The notes under the pieces: generated by a model | Seen by the model: the letters and a program-made list of their open reading frames with translations, nothing else | What the model was told of the DNA's origin: nothing | Database searches by the model: none | Shown here: piece after piece, positions 36,927 to 45,861 of the stretch | Position numbering within the stretch: the first letter of the stretch is position 1 | Layout of the letters: every line of letters starts with the position of its first letter | Source: Sphingomonas sanguinis | GTDB taxonomy: Bacteria > Pseudomonadota > Alphaproteobacteria > Sphingomonadales > Sphingomonadaceae | Reading direction: 5' to 3' | Assembly: GCF_019297835.1 (NCBI RefSeq) | Contig: NZ_CP079203.1 | Span: 1-64,000, forward strand | DNA length: 64,000 nucleotides | Made by a program: the position numbers and the translations under genes

Positions 36927-37976
36927 ATGACGCAAGACGCTGGGGCAACGATCGCTGACGACTGGATAGGACGAGCCGATCCGGTGACGGAGGTGGCCGC
37001 GCCGACCACGCTCGAGGACTTCCTGGTCCTTGTCGAGGCGGCGCGACCGGTGGTCATGCGCCGGTTGGTCGAGCACTGGCCTGTCGTCGCCGTCGGGCGC
37101 CGGGGCGTGGTCCCGCTGGCCGACTATCTGCGGCGCTATGATGGTGGCCGGCCGCTTGGGCTGATGGTAGGTGACCCTTCGATCGGGGGGCGTTTCTTCT
37201 ACCGGGCCGATTTCTCCGGCTTCAACTTCGAACGCGCGCAGATTCCGCTGCCGCTGCTGCTCGAGGCGTTGGTCGATGCGCAGGGTCAGGAGAAGCCCGC
37301 CGCGCTTTATGCGGGTGCGAGCACCGCTGCCGATCATTTCCCGGGCTGGACCCGCGATCACCCGCTCCCGCTGCCGGTCGGCGATGCGCAGGCCCGGTTG
37401 TGGATCGGCAATGGCAGCCGGGTCTCGGCCCATTACGACATGGCGAGCAATGTCGCGGTGGTCGCTGCCGGGCGTCGCCGGGTCGTCCTGTTCCCACCCG
37501 AACAGGCCGCCAACCTCTATATCGGTCCGCTCGACATGACGATGGCGGGGCAGCCGACCAGCATGGTCGATCTGGAGCAGCCCGACCTCGCCCGCTTCCC
37601 GCGTTTCGCATCGGCGCAGGCGTCGGCGCAGATGGTCCTGCTGGAACCGGGCGATGCGATCTATATCCCCGCCATGTGGTGGCATGAGATCCGGGCGGAG
37701 GGGGCACTCAACCTGCTGGTGAATTACTGGTGGACGCGCGGCACGCCCGACGCACCGTTTTCCGCGTTGATCCATGCGATCCTCGCAGTACGTGACCGTC
37801 CGGCAGCGGAGCGGGCGGCGCTTCGCGAATGGTTCGACCTCTATGTCTTCGGTGAAGAGGCGACACGGGTGGCGGACCATCTGCCTCCGTCGGCGCGCGG
37901 CATCCTGGAGCCGCCAAGTCCGGAGCGCGACGAGCGGATACGCGGGTTTCTTCGCCGGATGCTCGGCTCCGCCTAG
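36927..37976 (+). CDS. Cupin_8/JmjC-like Fe(II) dioxygenase-fold protein
   Basis: A 349-residue cupin-like protein of the transcription factor jumonji/cupin_8 class. Metal-site residues are seen in VSAHYDMASNVAVV (His-x-Asp) and AMWWHEIRAEG (His), with GDAIYIPAMWWH the family hallmark. Such proteins recur beside tryptophan-halogenase-like genes and TonB-dependent receptors in sphingomonads and caulobacters, although their substrate is generally unknown. ATG at 36927 follows GGTGGG; in-frame TTG and GTG codons just upstream are alternatives. Its stop overlaps the convergent halogenase stop by four bases. Confidence 0.87.
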   Translation: MTQDAGATIADDWIGRADPVTEVAAPTTLEDFLVLVEAARPVVMRRLVEHWPVVAVGRRGVVPLADYLRRYDGGRPLGLMVGDPSIGGRFFYRADFSGFNFERAQIPLPLLLEALVDAQGQEKPAALYAGASTAADHFPGWTRDHPLPLPVGDAQARLWIGNGSRVSAHYDMASNVAVVAAGRRRVVLFPPEQAANLYIGPLDMTMAGQPTSMVDLEQPDLARFPRFASAQASAQMVLLEPGDAIYIPAMWWHEIRAEGALNLLVNYWWTRGTPDAPFSALIHAILAVRDRPAAERAALREWFDLYVFGEEATRVADHLPPSARGILEPPSPERDERIRGFLRRMLGSA

Positions 37977-39478
37977 GGCGATCGGCCGATCAACTGCGCC
38001 AAGGCGACCGAATGTGGCGGCAGGGTCGCGACGGCGGTGGCGGTAGCCTGGCGCATCTGACGAAGCGCGGCCAGCACGCGTTCCTCGTCCAGCGCGTCGA
38101 TCACCGGATCATAGCCTTCGGGCATGACGCCTTGTCCCAGCAGTACCGCGACCCAGCTCGGCGTCGCGAACAATTCGTCCTCGTAGCGGAATATCCGTCC
38201 CTTCTCACGGAACAGCGCGATCTTGCGGGCCAGCGTGTCGGGGAGCGGCATCGTTCGGACATGATCCCAGAAGGGGGAGTCGTCGCGCGCCGTCGCGTGA
38301 TAGTGGAGGATGATGAAATCCCGGATCGAGCGGTAATTGTCGCCCATCTGCCGGTTATATTCATCGCGTTCGACCGACACCATGCGCTTGTCGGGGAATA
38401 GGGCGAACAGCTTGGAGATGCCCTGCTGGATCAGATGGATGCTGGTCGACTCCAACGGTTCCAGGAACCCGCCCGCCAGCCCCAGCGCCACGACATTGCG
38501 CTCCCACAACCGCGTGCGACATCCGGCGGTGAAGGACAGACGTCGGGGGGCGGCGGTGGGTTCGGCGTCGAGCCGCGACAGGAGCAACCGCTCCGCGTCG
38601 TCGTCGTCCATGAACCGGCTCGCATAGACGACGCCGTTGCCGGTGCGATGCTGGAGCGGGATACGCCATTGCCACCCCGCCTGATGCGCGGTGGCGCGGG
38701 TATAGGGGAGCAGCGGCTCGGTCCGCTCGGTGGGTACCGCGATTGCGCGGTCGCAAGGGAGCCAATGCGACCAGTCCTCGAACCCGACGCCTAGTGTCTC
38801 GCCCAGGAGCAGGCTACGAAAGCCCGAACAGTCCACGAACAAGTCGCCGGCGATCCGCTGGCCATCGTCCAGTCGTACCGCCGCGACATCGCCATTGGGG
38901 GCGCGATCGACCATGACGATCCGCCCCTCGACACGCGTGACGCCATCGGTCTCGGCCCGGCGGCGCAGGAAGGCGGCATAGAGACCAGCGTCGAAATGAT
39001 AGGCATAGGCCAAGCCCGACAAGGGCGATCGGGGATCGCTTTGCGGCATCCCGAACGCGGCCCGCTCCATCGCGACGGTGGAGGCGGAATAATCGCCGAT
39101 CGGGCCGACTCCCGCCTGCTCGCGCATCTTCAGCCAGAGTTGATGGAAATTCAGCCCCTGAATGTCGCGGCCGTAATGACCGAAGGGGTGGACATAGCGG
39201 CTGTCGGGGCGATGCCAGCCGACGAACTCGATGCCCAGCTTGAAGCTGCCCTGTGTGGCGCGGAGGAATTCCGCCTCGTCGATGCCGAGCAGCGCGTTGA
39301 AATTGAGGATCGACGGGATCGTCGCCTCGCCCACGCCGACGGTGCCGATCGCATCGGATTCGATCAGCGTGATGCGCCGCGTGCCATTGTCGAGATAGCG
39401 TCCGGCGGCGGCCGCCATCATCCAGCCGGCCGTGCCTCCGCCAACGATGACGACGTGATCGATGGGAGCATGGGTCAT
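37973..39478 (-). CDS. Flavin-dependent tryptophan-halogenase-family protein (1)
   Basis: A 501-residue flavoprotein of the tryptophan halogenase family. FAD is bound by IVGGGTAGWMMAAAAG. The halogenase motif WxWxIP is present (AGWQWRIPL). A Lys corresponding to the catalytic PrnA position lies in SFKLGIEFVGWHR, and a Glu in FLEPLESTSIHLIQ. Both catalytic residues are therefore kept. ATG at 39478 overlaps the stop of the next halogenase-like gene. The substrate is unlikely to be free tryptophan; in TonB-receptor clusters these enzymes are uncharacterised. Confidence 0.88.
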   Translation of the reverse strand: MTHAPIDHVVIVGGGTAGWMMAAAAGRYLDNGTRRITLIESDAIGTVGVGEATIPSILNFNALLGIDEAEFLRATQGSFKLGIEFVGWHRPDSRYVHPFGHYGRDIQGLNFHQLWLKMREQAGVGPIGDYSASTVAMERAAFGMPQSDPRSPLSGLAYAYHFDAGLYAAFLRRRAETDGVTRVEGRIVMVDRAPNGDVAAVRLDDGQRIAGDLFVDCSGFRSLLLGETLGVGFEDWSHWLPCDRAIAVPTERTEPLLPYTRATAHQAGWQWRIPLQHRTGNGVVYASRFMDDDDAERLLLSRLDAEPTAAPRRLSFTAGCRTRLWERNVVALGLAGGFLEPLESTSIHLIQQGISKLFALFPDKRMVSVERDEYNRQMGDNYRSIRDFIILHYHATARDDSPFWDHVRTMPLPDTLARKIALFREKGRIFRYEDELFATPSWVAVLLGQGVMPEGYDPVIDALDEERVLAALRQMRQATATAVATLPPHSVALAQLIGRSP

Positions 39479-40779
39479 CTCCCGCGCTTTCCGGCGGCGG
39501 CGCGCGCCTGTAAAGAACAATCGGACAGCAGACGCCGGGCGTCGTCCCGCGATAGGCCGAGCGCGATCGGGTCCGGCCGCTGAGGCCGGAGCCCCTGGCC
39601 GATCAGCACAGCAATCCAGGCGTCACGCTCGACGGAGTCCTCGTCGACCGGGGGCAGGGTGCCGCGCCGCGTGAACTGCGCGAGTATCGTCGCGAGCGAA
39701 GGGGGGACTACTGCGTCGGCCCCTGAGGCCAGGCCGATCCGGTGCGCGGCGAGGAAGTCGCGCATCCGGTCGGCCCGCTGACCGACGCGGCGATTATACT
39801 CGGCCGCCAGCAGCGCGGTGTCCCCACCGACCGGCAACAGGTCCAGTGCCAGCGAAAGTCCTGCCAATGTCAGTGTGAAACCAGTCAGGCCGATAGGGCC
39901 CGGCTGCACGGCCGCTTCCCCGAGAGCCAGGACATTGCCGCGCAATGGCGCGTCGAGGCGGCCGGGTGCGATCGGAATGCCGCCGCCCTGCACAAGCGCG
40001 GTCGCCTTCGCGCCGGGCCAGCGCGCGGTCCAGCCACCCTCAACGGCCTGATATGTGTCGACCAGCGATGGCACTGCCGCATCGGGTTCGATGCAAAGGA
40101 AGCGGCAGGGCAGTGCATCGTCCCACCCGTTGAAGCCGTCCGAGGTGGCGACCAGTCGATCGGGCCCGGTCGCGTCGATCACGAAGTCCACCGCCAACTC
40201 GCGGCCGTCGGCCAATTGCAGTGCCTCGACGCCATCCCGACCACGCGCAACCCCGGTCAGGGGGGATTGCCCCATAATGACGCCACTCTGCCGGGCGAGC
40301 GACGCCAACCCCTGACTCAGCGCGCGTGCATTGCAGTGAAGCGCCGGTTGCATATTCCCGGCAAGCTGTCCGGCTTCGCCCGCGACACAAACAGGGTTCA
40401 GCGCATGATAGGGCCGTTCCGTCCCGGCCCTCAGCCATAGCTGATGCAGCGCAACCCCAGGTGGACCGGGCGCGGGTTCGTCACCGACCATCCAGGGTGA
40501 GCTGCCCGGTCCCCAGCCCAGAAACCGGGTGGCAAGGCGCGGGGTCGCCACACCGTGGCGGAGAAGCAATTCGGGTGGGCAATCCAGCCGGGCCAGCATC
40601 GCCTGGGCCGAGGGCATGACCAGCGGCCAGCGATCCGCCAGAGCTGCGTCCGAGACCATCGCTGGCACCCATTCGATCGATGCCCCGGGCAGCGCTTTGG
40701 CGAAACCGACCGCCGCGGCTAGTGCGACCGAACCGCCACCGACCACTGCGATAGCGCCGGGAAACCTACGGCTGTTCAC
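39475..40779 (-). CDS. Divergent halogenase-family flavoprotein lacking key motifs (2)
   Basis: A 434-residue member of the same family, shorter by about 70 residues. The dinucleotide motif is altered to VVGGGSVALAAAVGFAKALP, the WxWxIP motif is missing (GGWTARWPGAKATAL at that place), and no SFKxGIEF-like Lys is visible. The tail DSVERDAWIAVLIGQGLRPQ still matches the family C-terminus. It sits between two complete homologues with four-base overlaps on both sides. It may be a non-halogenating partner subunit or a flavin-binding helper. Confidence 0.75.
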   Translation of the reverse strand: MNSRRFPGAIAVVGGGSVALAAAVGFAKALPGASIEWVPAMVSDAALADRWPLVMPSAQAMLARLDCPPELLLRHGVATPRLATRFLGWGPGSSPWMVGDEPAPGPPGVALHQLWLRAGTERPYHALNPVCVAGEAGQLAGNMQPALHCNARALSQGLASLARQSGVIMGQSPLTGVARGRDGVEALQLADGRELAVDFVIDATGPDRLVATSDGFNGWDDALPCRFLCIEPDAAVPSLVDTYQAVEGGWTARWPGAKATALVQGGGIPIAPGRLDAPLRGNVLALGEAAVQPGPIGLTGFTLTLAGLSLALDLLPVGGDTALLAAEYNRRVGQRADRMRDFLAAHRIGLASGADAVVPPSLATILAQFTRRGTLPPVDEDSVERDAWIAVLIGQGLRPQRPDPIALGLSRDDARRLLSDCSLQARAAAGKRGR

Positions 40780-42302
40780 GCGGCCGCTCCCGCACCCGAC
40801 AGCCCAAGTGCGCGGTCGTGCGGCGGCATCTGCCCGACCCGGTCGGCGATCGCGCGCGACAGTCCCGCCAGTGCGCGGTCAAGCCCGGCGGCATCGGGCC
40901 GATCAGCGCGCGGGTCCCAGCCGTGCGGCACGATACCCTGTCCCAGATAGACGGCGATCCAGCTCGGCTCGAGGAACAGGCCGTGGCGATAATGCGCCAC
41001 CTGTGCCGTCGCGCGCCAGAACGCCATCTTCTCGGCCAGGCTGTCGGGCACCGTCATCGTGCGGACGTGATTCCAGAATGGCGAATCGGCGCGGGTCGTG
41101 GCGTGGTAGTGGAGGATCAGAAAGTCTCGAATACGGTCATATTCGGCATCGATCGCGGCGTTGAAGCCGTTTCGGTCGATCGCCTCGACCCGCGCATCGG
41201 GGAAATGCTCGACCAGTGCGGTGATCGCCGCCTGCACCAGATAGATGCTGGTCGACTCGAGCGGTTCGAGAAACCCCGAGGCCAGCCCGATCGCCACGAC
41301 ATTGCCGACGAAGCTGCGTCGCCGCCGACCGGCCCGAAAGCGCAGGAAGCGCGGGTCGGCGAGGGGGGCGCCGTCCAGCCCGGCCAACAACGCCTCGGTC
41401 GCCTGATCGTCGCCGCAAAAGGCGCTGGCATAGACGTGGCCATTGCCGACGCGGTGGCGCAGCGGGATACGCCACCGCCAGCCCGCCTTGGTCGCACTGG
41501 CGCGGGTGAAAGGTTCGGTCGCGGCGTCGGGGCGGACGCTCGGCACGGCCACCGCGCGGTCGCAGGGTAGCCAGTGCGACCAGTCCTCCCATGCCTCCGC
41601 CAGTTCCTGGCCGAGTAACAGGCTGCGAAACCCCGAGCAGTCGATGAACAGGTCGCCCTCGATGCGAGCGCCATCGGACAGCGTCACCGCGCCGACCGTG
41701 CCGTCGCCGCCGTTGCGCTCGATCGAAACGACACGACCCTCAGTGCGGCGCGCGCCGCGCTTCTCGGCCCAGGCGCGGAGAAATGGTGCGAAGCGGGTCG
41801 CGTCGAATTGATAGGCATAGCCGAAACTTGTGGTGGGATCGTCCGGATCCGTTCCCGGCCGCTCGAACCGACAGGCCTCGGCCGCCACGACTCCGGCCGA
41901 ATAAGCGCCGATGGGCGGCACATCCGCACCCTCCGCCCGGCGTCGCAGCCAATAATGATGGAAGCCCACGCCGCCCAGCGGGCGACCATAGGTTCCGAAG
42001 GGGTGGATATAGCGGTCGCCGATGCGGCCGAAGTCCCGGAACTCGATACCCAGTTTGAAGGTCGCATCGGTTGCGGCCATGAATTCGGCCTCGTCGATAC
42101 CCAATCGCTCCAGATAGAGACGCAAATGCGGCAGGGTGGCCTCGCCGACGCCGACGATGCCAATCTCTTCGGACTCGACCAGATGGACGGTGCAAGCTTT
42201 GGATAACAGGCCGACCAGGCCAGCCGCCGTCATCCACCCGGCTGTGCCTCCGCCGACCACCACCACGCGAACAGGCCGATCGGCCAAGGGATTGCCCGTC
42301 AT
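40776..42302 (-). CDS. Flavin-dependent tryptophan-halogenase-family protein (3)
   Basis: A 508-residue halogenase-family flavoprotein and first gene of the three-gene series. It has VVVGGGTAGWMTAAGL, the Lys motif TFKLGIEFRDFGR, the WxWxIP motif AGWRWRIPL, and FLEPLESTSIYLVQ. It is clearly similar to the protein at 37973 along its length. It is divergent from the TonB-dependent receptor, with a 183-bp AT-rich promoter region between them, so both are probably induced together. Confidence 0.88.
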   Translation of the reverse strand: MTGNPLADRPVRVVVVGGGTAGWMTAAGLVGLLSKACTVHLVESEEIGIVGVGEATLPHLRLYLERLGIDEAEFMAATDATFKLGIEFRDFGRIGDRYIHPFGTYGRPLGGVGFHHYWLRRRAEGADVPPIGAYSAGVVAAEACRFERPGTDPDDPTTSFGYAYQFDATRFAPFLRAWAEKRGARRTEGRVVSIERNGGDGTVGAVTLSDGARIEGDLFIDCSGFRSLLLGQELAEAWEDWSHWLPCDRAVAVPSVRPDAATEPFTRASATKAGWRWRIPLRHRVGNGHVYASAFCGDDQATEALLAGLDGAPLADPRFLRFRAGRRRRSFVGNVVAIGLASGFLEPLESTSIYLVQAAITALVEHFPDARVEAIDRNGFNAAIDAEYDRIRDFLILHYHATTRADSPFWNHVRTMTVPDSLAEKMAFWRATAQVAHYRHGLFLEPSWIAVYLGQGIVPHGWDPRADRPDAAGLDRALAGLSRAIADRVGQMPPHDRALGLSGAGAAA

Positions 42303-42485
42303 TTTGCCCTCGCAACGCTAGCTGGTGTCACCCGCCAGCAACACTAAAATGCAAATCTCAAATAATTAAATCAAGTTTCTATAATTCAGTTGTGTCCGAA
42401 CCGGGACCGTCTTAGCCAACCATGGGCCGTACAAGATTACAGCGGATTTGGTCCGTCAGAATAGGTTTTGGAGAGGATTGAGGGG
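42303..42485. promoter_or_regulatory. Divergent AT-rich promoter region, halogenases/TonB receptor
   Basis: This gap is markedly AT-rich around 42345-42395. TATAAT at 42380-42385 is a plausible -10 for the receptor. On the other strand TTGATT (42369-42374) with CATTTT 17 bp on could serve the halogenase genes. The receptor start is preceded by GGAGAGG at 42470-42476. I see no certain operator; the ROK repressor at 45862 is a candidate regulator. Confidence 0.45.
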
Positions 42486-45400
42486 ATGATGCATCGGCAT
42501 TCCATGCATGGCGACGCGCGTCGCAATCGTTTGACTGCAACGGCGTCATGGGTGGCCCTATGCGCGGCCACACAGTTCGTCCCGTCAGTCGCTTACGCGC
42601 AGACCGTGCCTGCACCGGCGTCGCGCGACGACGAAAGCAGACCGCAGACTGATGCCGCGACGAGCGCTGTTCCGGCAGGGGCCGCCGCGGGCAAGAAGCC
42701 CCTTTCCAACAGCGTCTCGATCGCGAACCAGACGGCTGCGGATCAGTCCAACGTGACGCCTGCCGATGTGCAGACTCCTGCTGCGCAGGGCGCGTCTGAC
42801 GGCGACATCGTGGTCACAGGCCTTCGTCAATCGCTGGCAAACGCCCAATCCATCAAGCGCAATGCCGACACGGTTGTCGACGCGATCACGGCCGAGGATA
42901 TCGGCGCGCTTCCTGACCGTTCGGTCAACGAAGCGCTGCAACGCGTGCCGGGCGTTGCGATCACCCGCTTCGCCGCCGCCAGCGACACCGCTCACTTCTC
43001 GGTCGAGGGCTCGGGGGTGACCATCCGTGGCCTCAGCTATGTGCGCGGTGAATTCAACGGCCGCGACAGCTTCGGCGTGTCGGGCGGCCGTGAGATCGGC
43101 TTCAACGATGTGCCGACCGAACTCGTCGGCTCGGTCGAGGTGTTCAAGAACCTGACGTCCGACCTGGTCGAGGGCGGCATCTCGGGTACCGTCAACATCA
43201 ACACCCGCAAGCCGTTCGATACCAAGGACACCTTGGTCTATCTGTCGGGTAGCGTAAATTATGGTGACTTTGCCAAGCGCAGCGCGCCAGCGGTCGTCGG
43301 CCTTTTGTCCAAGCAGTGGCAGTTGGGTAACGGCGGGCGCTTCGGCCTGCTCGCCAGCGCGAGCTACAACGAGCAGTTCAGCCGCTCGGACTCGGTGTTC
43401 TATTCCGCATTCATCCCGCGCTATAACGACGATACCAACGGGAACGGCCAGCAGGATGCGGGCGAAGGCCGGACGATCAACGCGGGCACGCCCTACGCCG
43501 CGACGGCCTATGATCACTATCCTGTCCCGTCGGGGCGCAATGTGGCCTATGTGCCGCTGGGCGCCGGTTCGCGCATGCAGGACTTTGACCGCACGCGGAT
43601 CGGCTATTCGGGTGCGGCACAGTATGAGAATGCGCGCGGCAATCTGCTCGTAACGGCGCAGTTCCTTCGCGCCGAATCGAAGCAGACGTGGCTCGACCAC
43701 ACCGTCGAACCGAACGTCTATTACTCCGACGCCAACCAGATCTTCCCTCAGGGCTATAATCCTAACGCACCGCTTGCCGGGCAGACCTTCACGCAGCCCA
43801 CTTATGACGCCAACGGCCTGTTCACGTCGGGCACGCTGATCCGCAACGGTGGTGGTCAGTACACCACGCTCGGCAATCGCTACTTCCAGACCGATGGGTT
43901 TACGCAGGACCAGTCGGTGAACGTGAAGTGGGATCCGACCGACCGCCTGCACCTCAATTTCGACGGGCAGTACGTCTATTCGAAGGGCCGGGATTCGGAC
44001 GACGTCGTCGAGCTCGCCACCTTCTCGGGCGTGTCGATCGACGGCCGCAACGGCGTGCCCAAAGTCGGGGTGATTCCGCCCAACGGTCAGTCGGCGGCGG
44101 CCTATTTCAGCGACCCGACCAAGATCTACATCCGTGACGCGATGAATAATCGCACCAACAGCGACGGCCATGAATGGGCGTTCAAGGCGGATGCGCAATA
44201 TGACCTGTCTGAGGACTCGTTCCTGCGCAAGGTCCGCGTCGGTGGCCGCTATTCCGATCGTGACCAGACGGTGAAGACCAACGACTATAATAATTGGGGT
44301 GCCGTCTCGGACACCTGGACCTCGGGTGGCCCCGCCACGGCGGCCCAGTATCCTGGCGCGGTAACCGGCCTGAATTTCACTGATTTTTATCGTAGCCAGG
44401 CAAACACCCCGCCTTCGACCATTTCGCTGCGTGACTCGCTCCTGACCAATCACGACGCGCTTACCGCGCTGCTCCGCCAGGCGACTAAGGCCTCGGGCGG
44501 CGGCTACACGCCGCTGGAGGATCGCGGTACGAACCTGGTGGACGGCTATTTTCTGCCGAACGAAGTCTATAATGTGCGTGAGCGGACCTATGCCGCCTAT
44601 GCGCGTGTCGATTTCGGTGCCGACAATATCGGCGGCGGCCAGACCAGCCTTTCGGGTAACATCGGCCTGCGCTTCGTCCGCACCCAGGACGAGTCAGTTG
44701 GCGGCGTCACCTTCCCGCAGATCAGCACGACGCTGGGCGGCTTCTCGACCGTCGCGGCCTTCTGCGCTTCGCCCAATACTAACAACACTGTGCGTCCGAT
44801 CTGTACGCTGACCGCAGCCCAGCAGGCGGCCGTCGTCGCCTTCTCGAACGGGGCCTCGACCGCCGACGTAGCGCGGCAGAGCTTCAACAAGTGGCTCCCC
44901 AGCCTCAACTTGAAGTATCAGGTCACGCCGACCCTGCTGTTCCGCTTCGCTGCATCCAAGGCGATCTCCCGCCCGGCTTTTAACGACCTGCGTAACTTCG
45001 TCGGGCTGACCCCATCGGGCGGCAACACGACGGGATCATACGGCTTCCAATCGAACGCGCGTAACCCGTATCTCCGACCGGTCGACGCCAAGCAGCTCGA
45101 CCTGACGGCCGAGTGGTACTTCGCCAAGGTTGGCTCGTTGACTGGCGCTGTGTTCTACAAAGAATTGTCTAACATCATCCTGGACAATTATGGCTTTGTA
45201 CGGAACTTCACCAACAACGGTCAGACTTTCGCCGTGTCGGTGAATGGCCCGGCCAACGCACCGGGCACTGCGAACATCAAGGGTGCGGAGCTGTCCTATC
45301 AGCAGACCTACGACTTCCTGCCGGGCCTGCTGCGCGGTCTGGGGACGCAGGCGACGTTCACCTATATCGATCCGGGCAAAATCCCGAACGCGACGCCCAA

Positions 45401-45803
45401 CAACGGCCCTGCCGATGGCAGCCGTCCGCCGGTCGACGTCGCCGGGCTCTACAACACGCTGCCGCTGGCCCAGTTGTCGAAGTACAATTTCAACGTTTCG
45501 GCCTTCTACGACTTCAACGGCATTTATGCGCGTATCGCCTATAGCTGGCGGTCGAAGTATCTGCTGACCAACCGCGACTGCTGCTTCCCGTTCCTGCCAG
45601 TCTATGCTCTGGCGACGGGACAAGCGGACGCCTCGCTATTCTACACGGTCAACAAGCAGTTCAAGATCGGCTTGCAGGTGCAGAACCTGCTTGATGCGAC
45701 GACACGGACGACGTTCGTGCTCAACCAGACTGGGCTGGAAGCGCCGCGCACTTGGTTCAAGAGCGATCGTCAGTTCCAGCTGAGCGTTCGCCTGACCTAC
45801 TAA
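42486..45803 (+). CDS. TonB-dependent outer-membrane receptor
   Basis: A roughly 1105-residue TonB-dependent receptor of the sphingomonad carbohydrate-transport type. A signal peptide ending SVAYAQ precedes a low-complexity N-terminal extension, then a TonB-box-like segment (GDIVVTGLRQSLANAQSIKR) and plug (VVDAITAEDIGALPDRSVNE, VTIRGLSYVRGEFNG). The long 22-strand barrel ends in aromatic FQLSVRLTY. It would import an oligosaccharide released outside the cell. I prefer ATG 42486, with GGAGAGG nine bases upstream. A strong terminator follows at 45829. Neighbouring GH5, GH3 and GH27 genes suggest galactomannan fragments. Confidence 0.92.
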   Translation: MMHRHSMHGDARRNRLTATASWVALCAATQFVPSVAYAQTVPAPASRDDESRPQTDAATSAVPAGAAAGKKPLSNSVSIANQTAADQSNVTPADVQTPAAQGASDGDIVVTGLRQSLANAQSIKRNADTVVDAITAEDIGALPDRSVNEALQRVPGVAITRFAAASDTAHFSVEGSGVTIRGLSYVRGEFNGRDSFGVSGGREIGFNDVPTELVGSVEVFKNLTSDLVEGGISGTVNINTRKPFDTKDTLVYLSGSVNYGDFAKRSAPAVVGLLSKQWQLGNGGRFGLLASASYNEQFSRSDSVFYSAFIPRYNDDTNGNGQQDAGEGRTINAGTPYAATAYDHYPVPSGRNVAYVPLGAGSRMQDFDRTRIGYSGAAQYENARGNLLVTAQFLRAESKQTWLDHTVEPNVYYSDANQIFPQGYNPNAPLAGQTFTQPTYDANGLFTSGTLIRNGGGQYTTLGNRYFQTDGFTQDQSVNVKWDPTDRLHLNFDGQYVYSKGRDSDDVVELATFSGVSIDGRNGVPKVGVIPPNGQSAAAYFSDPTKIYIRDAMNNRTNSDGHEWAFKADAQYDLSEDSFLRKVRVGGRYSDRDQTVKTNDYNNWGAVSDTWTSGGPATAAQYPGAVTGLNFTDFYRSQANTPPSTISLRDSLLTNHDALTALLRQATKASGGGYTPLEDRGTNLVDGYFLPNEVYNVRERTYAAYARVDFGADNIGGGQTSLSGNIGLRFVRTQDESVGGVTFPQISTTLGGFSTVAAFCASPNTNNTVRPICTLTAAQQAAVVAFSNGASTADVARQSFNKWLPSLNLKYQVTPTLLFRFAASKAISRPAFNDLRNFVGLTPSGGNTTGSYGFQSNARNPYLRPVDAKQLDLTAEWYFAKVGSLTGAVFYKELSNIILDNYGFVRNFTNNGQTFAVSVNGPANAPGTANIKGAELSYQQTYDFLPGLLRGLGTQATFTYIDPGKIPNATPNNGPADGSRPPVDVAGLYNTLPLAQLSKYNFNVSAFYDFNGIYARIAYSWRSKYLLTNRDCCFPFLPVYALATGQADASLFYTVNKQFKIGLQVQNLLDATTRTTFVLNQTGLEAPRTWFKSDRQFQLSVRLTY

Positions 45804-45828
45804 AGACTTCCCCCCCGGGGAGCACCTG

Positions 45829-45857
45829 GGCCGCGGCGATCAGCCGCGGCCTTTTTT
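45829..45857 (+). terminator. Rho-independent terminator after the TonB receptor
   Basis: GGCCGCGGC pairs perfectly with GCCGCGGCC across a five-base loop and is followed by six T residues. It lies 25 bp after the receptor stop and just before the convergent ROK gene. Confidence 0.92.
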
Positions 45858-45861
45858 GTGC

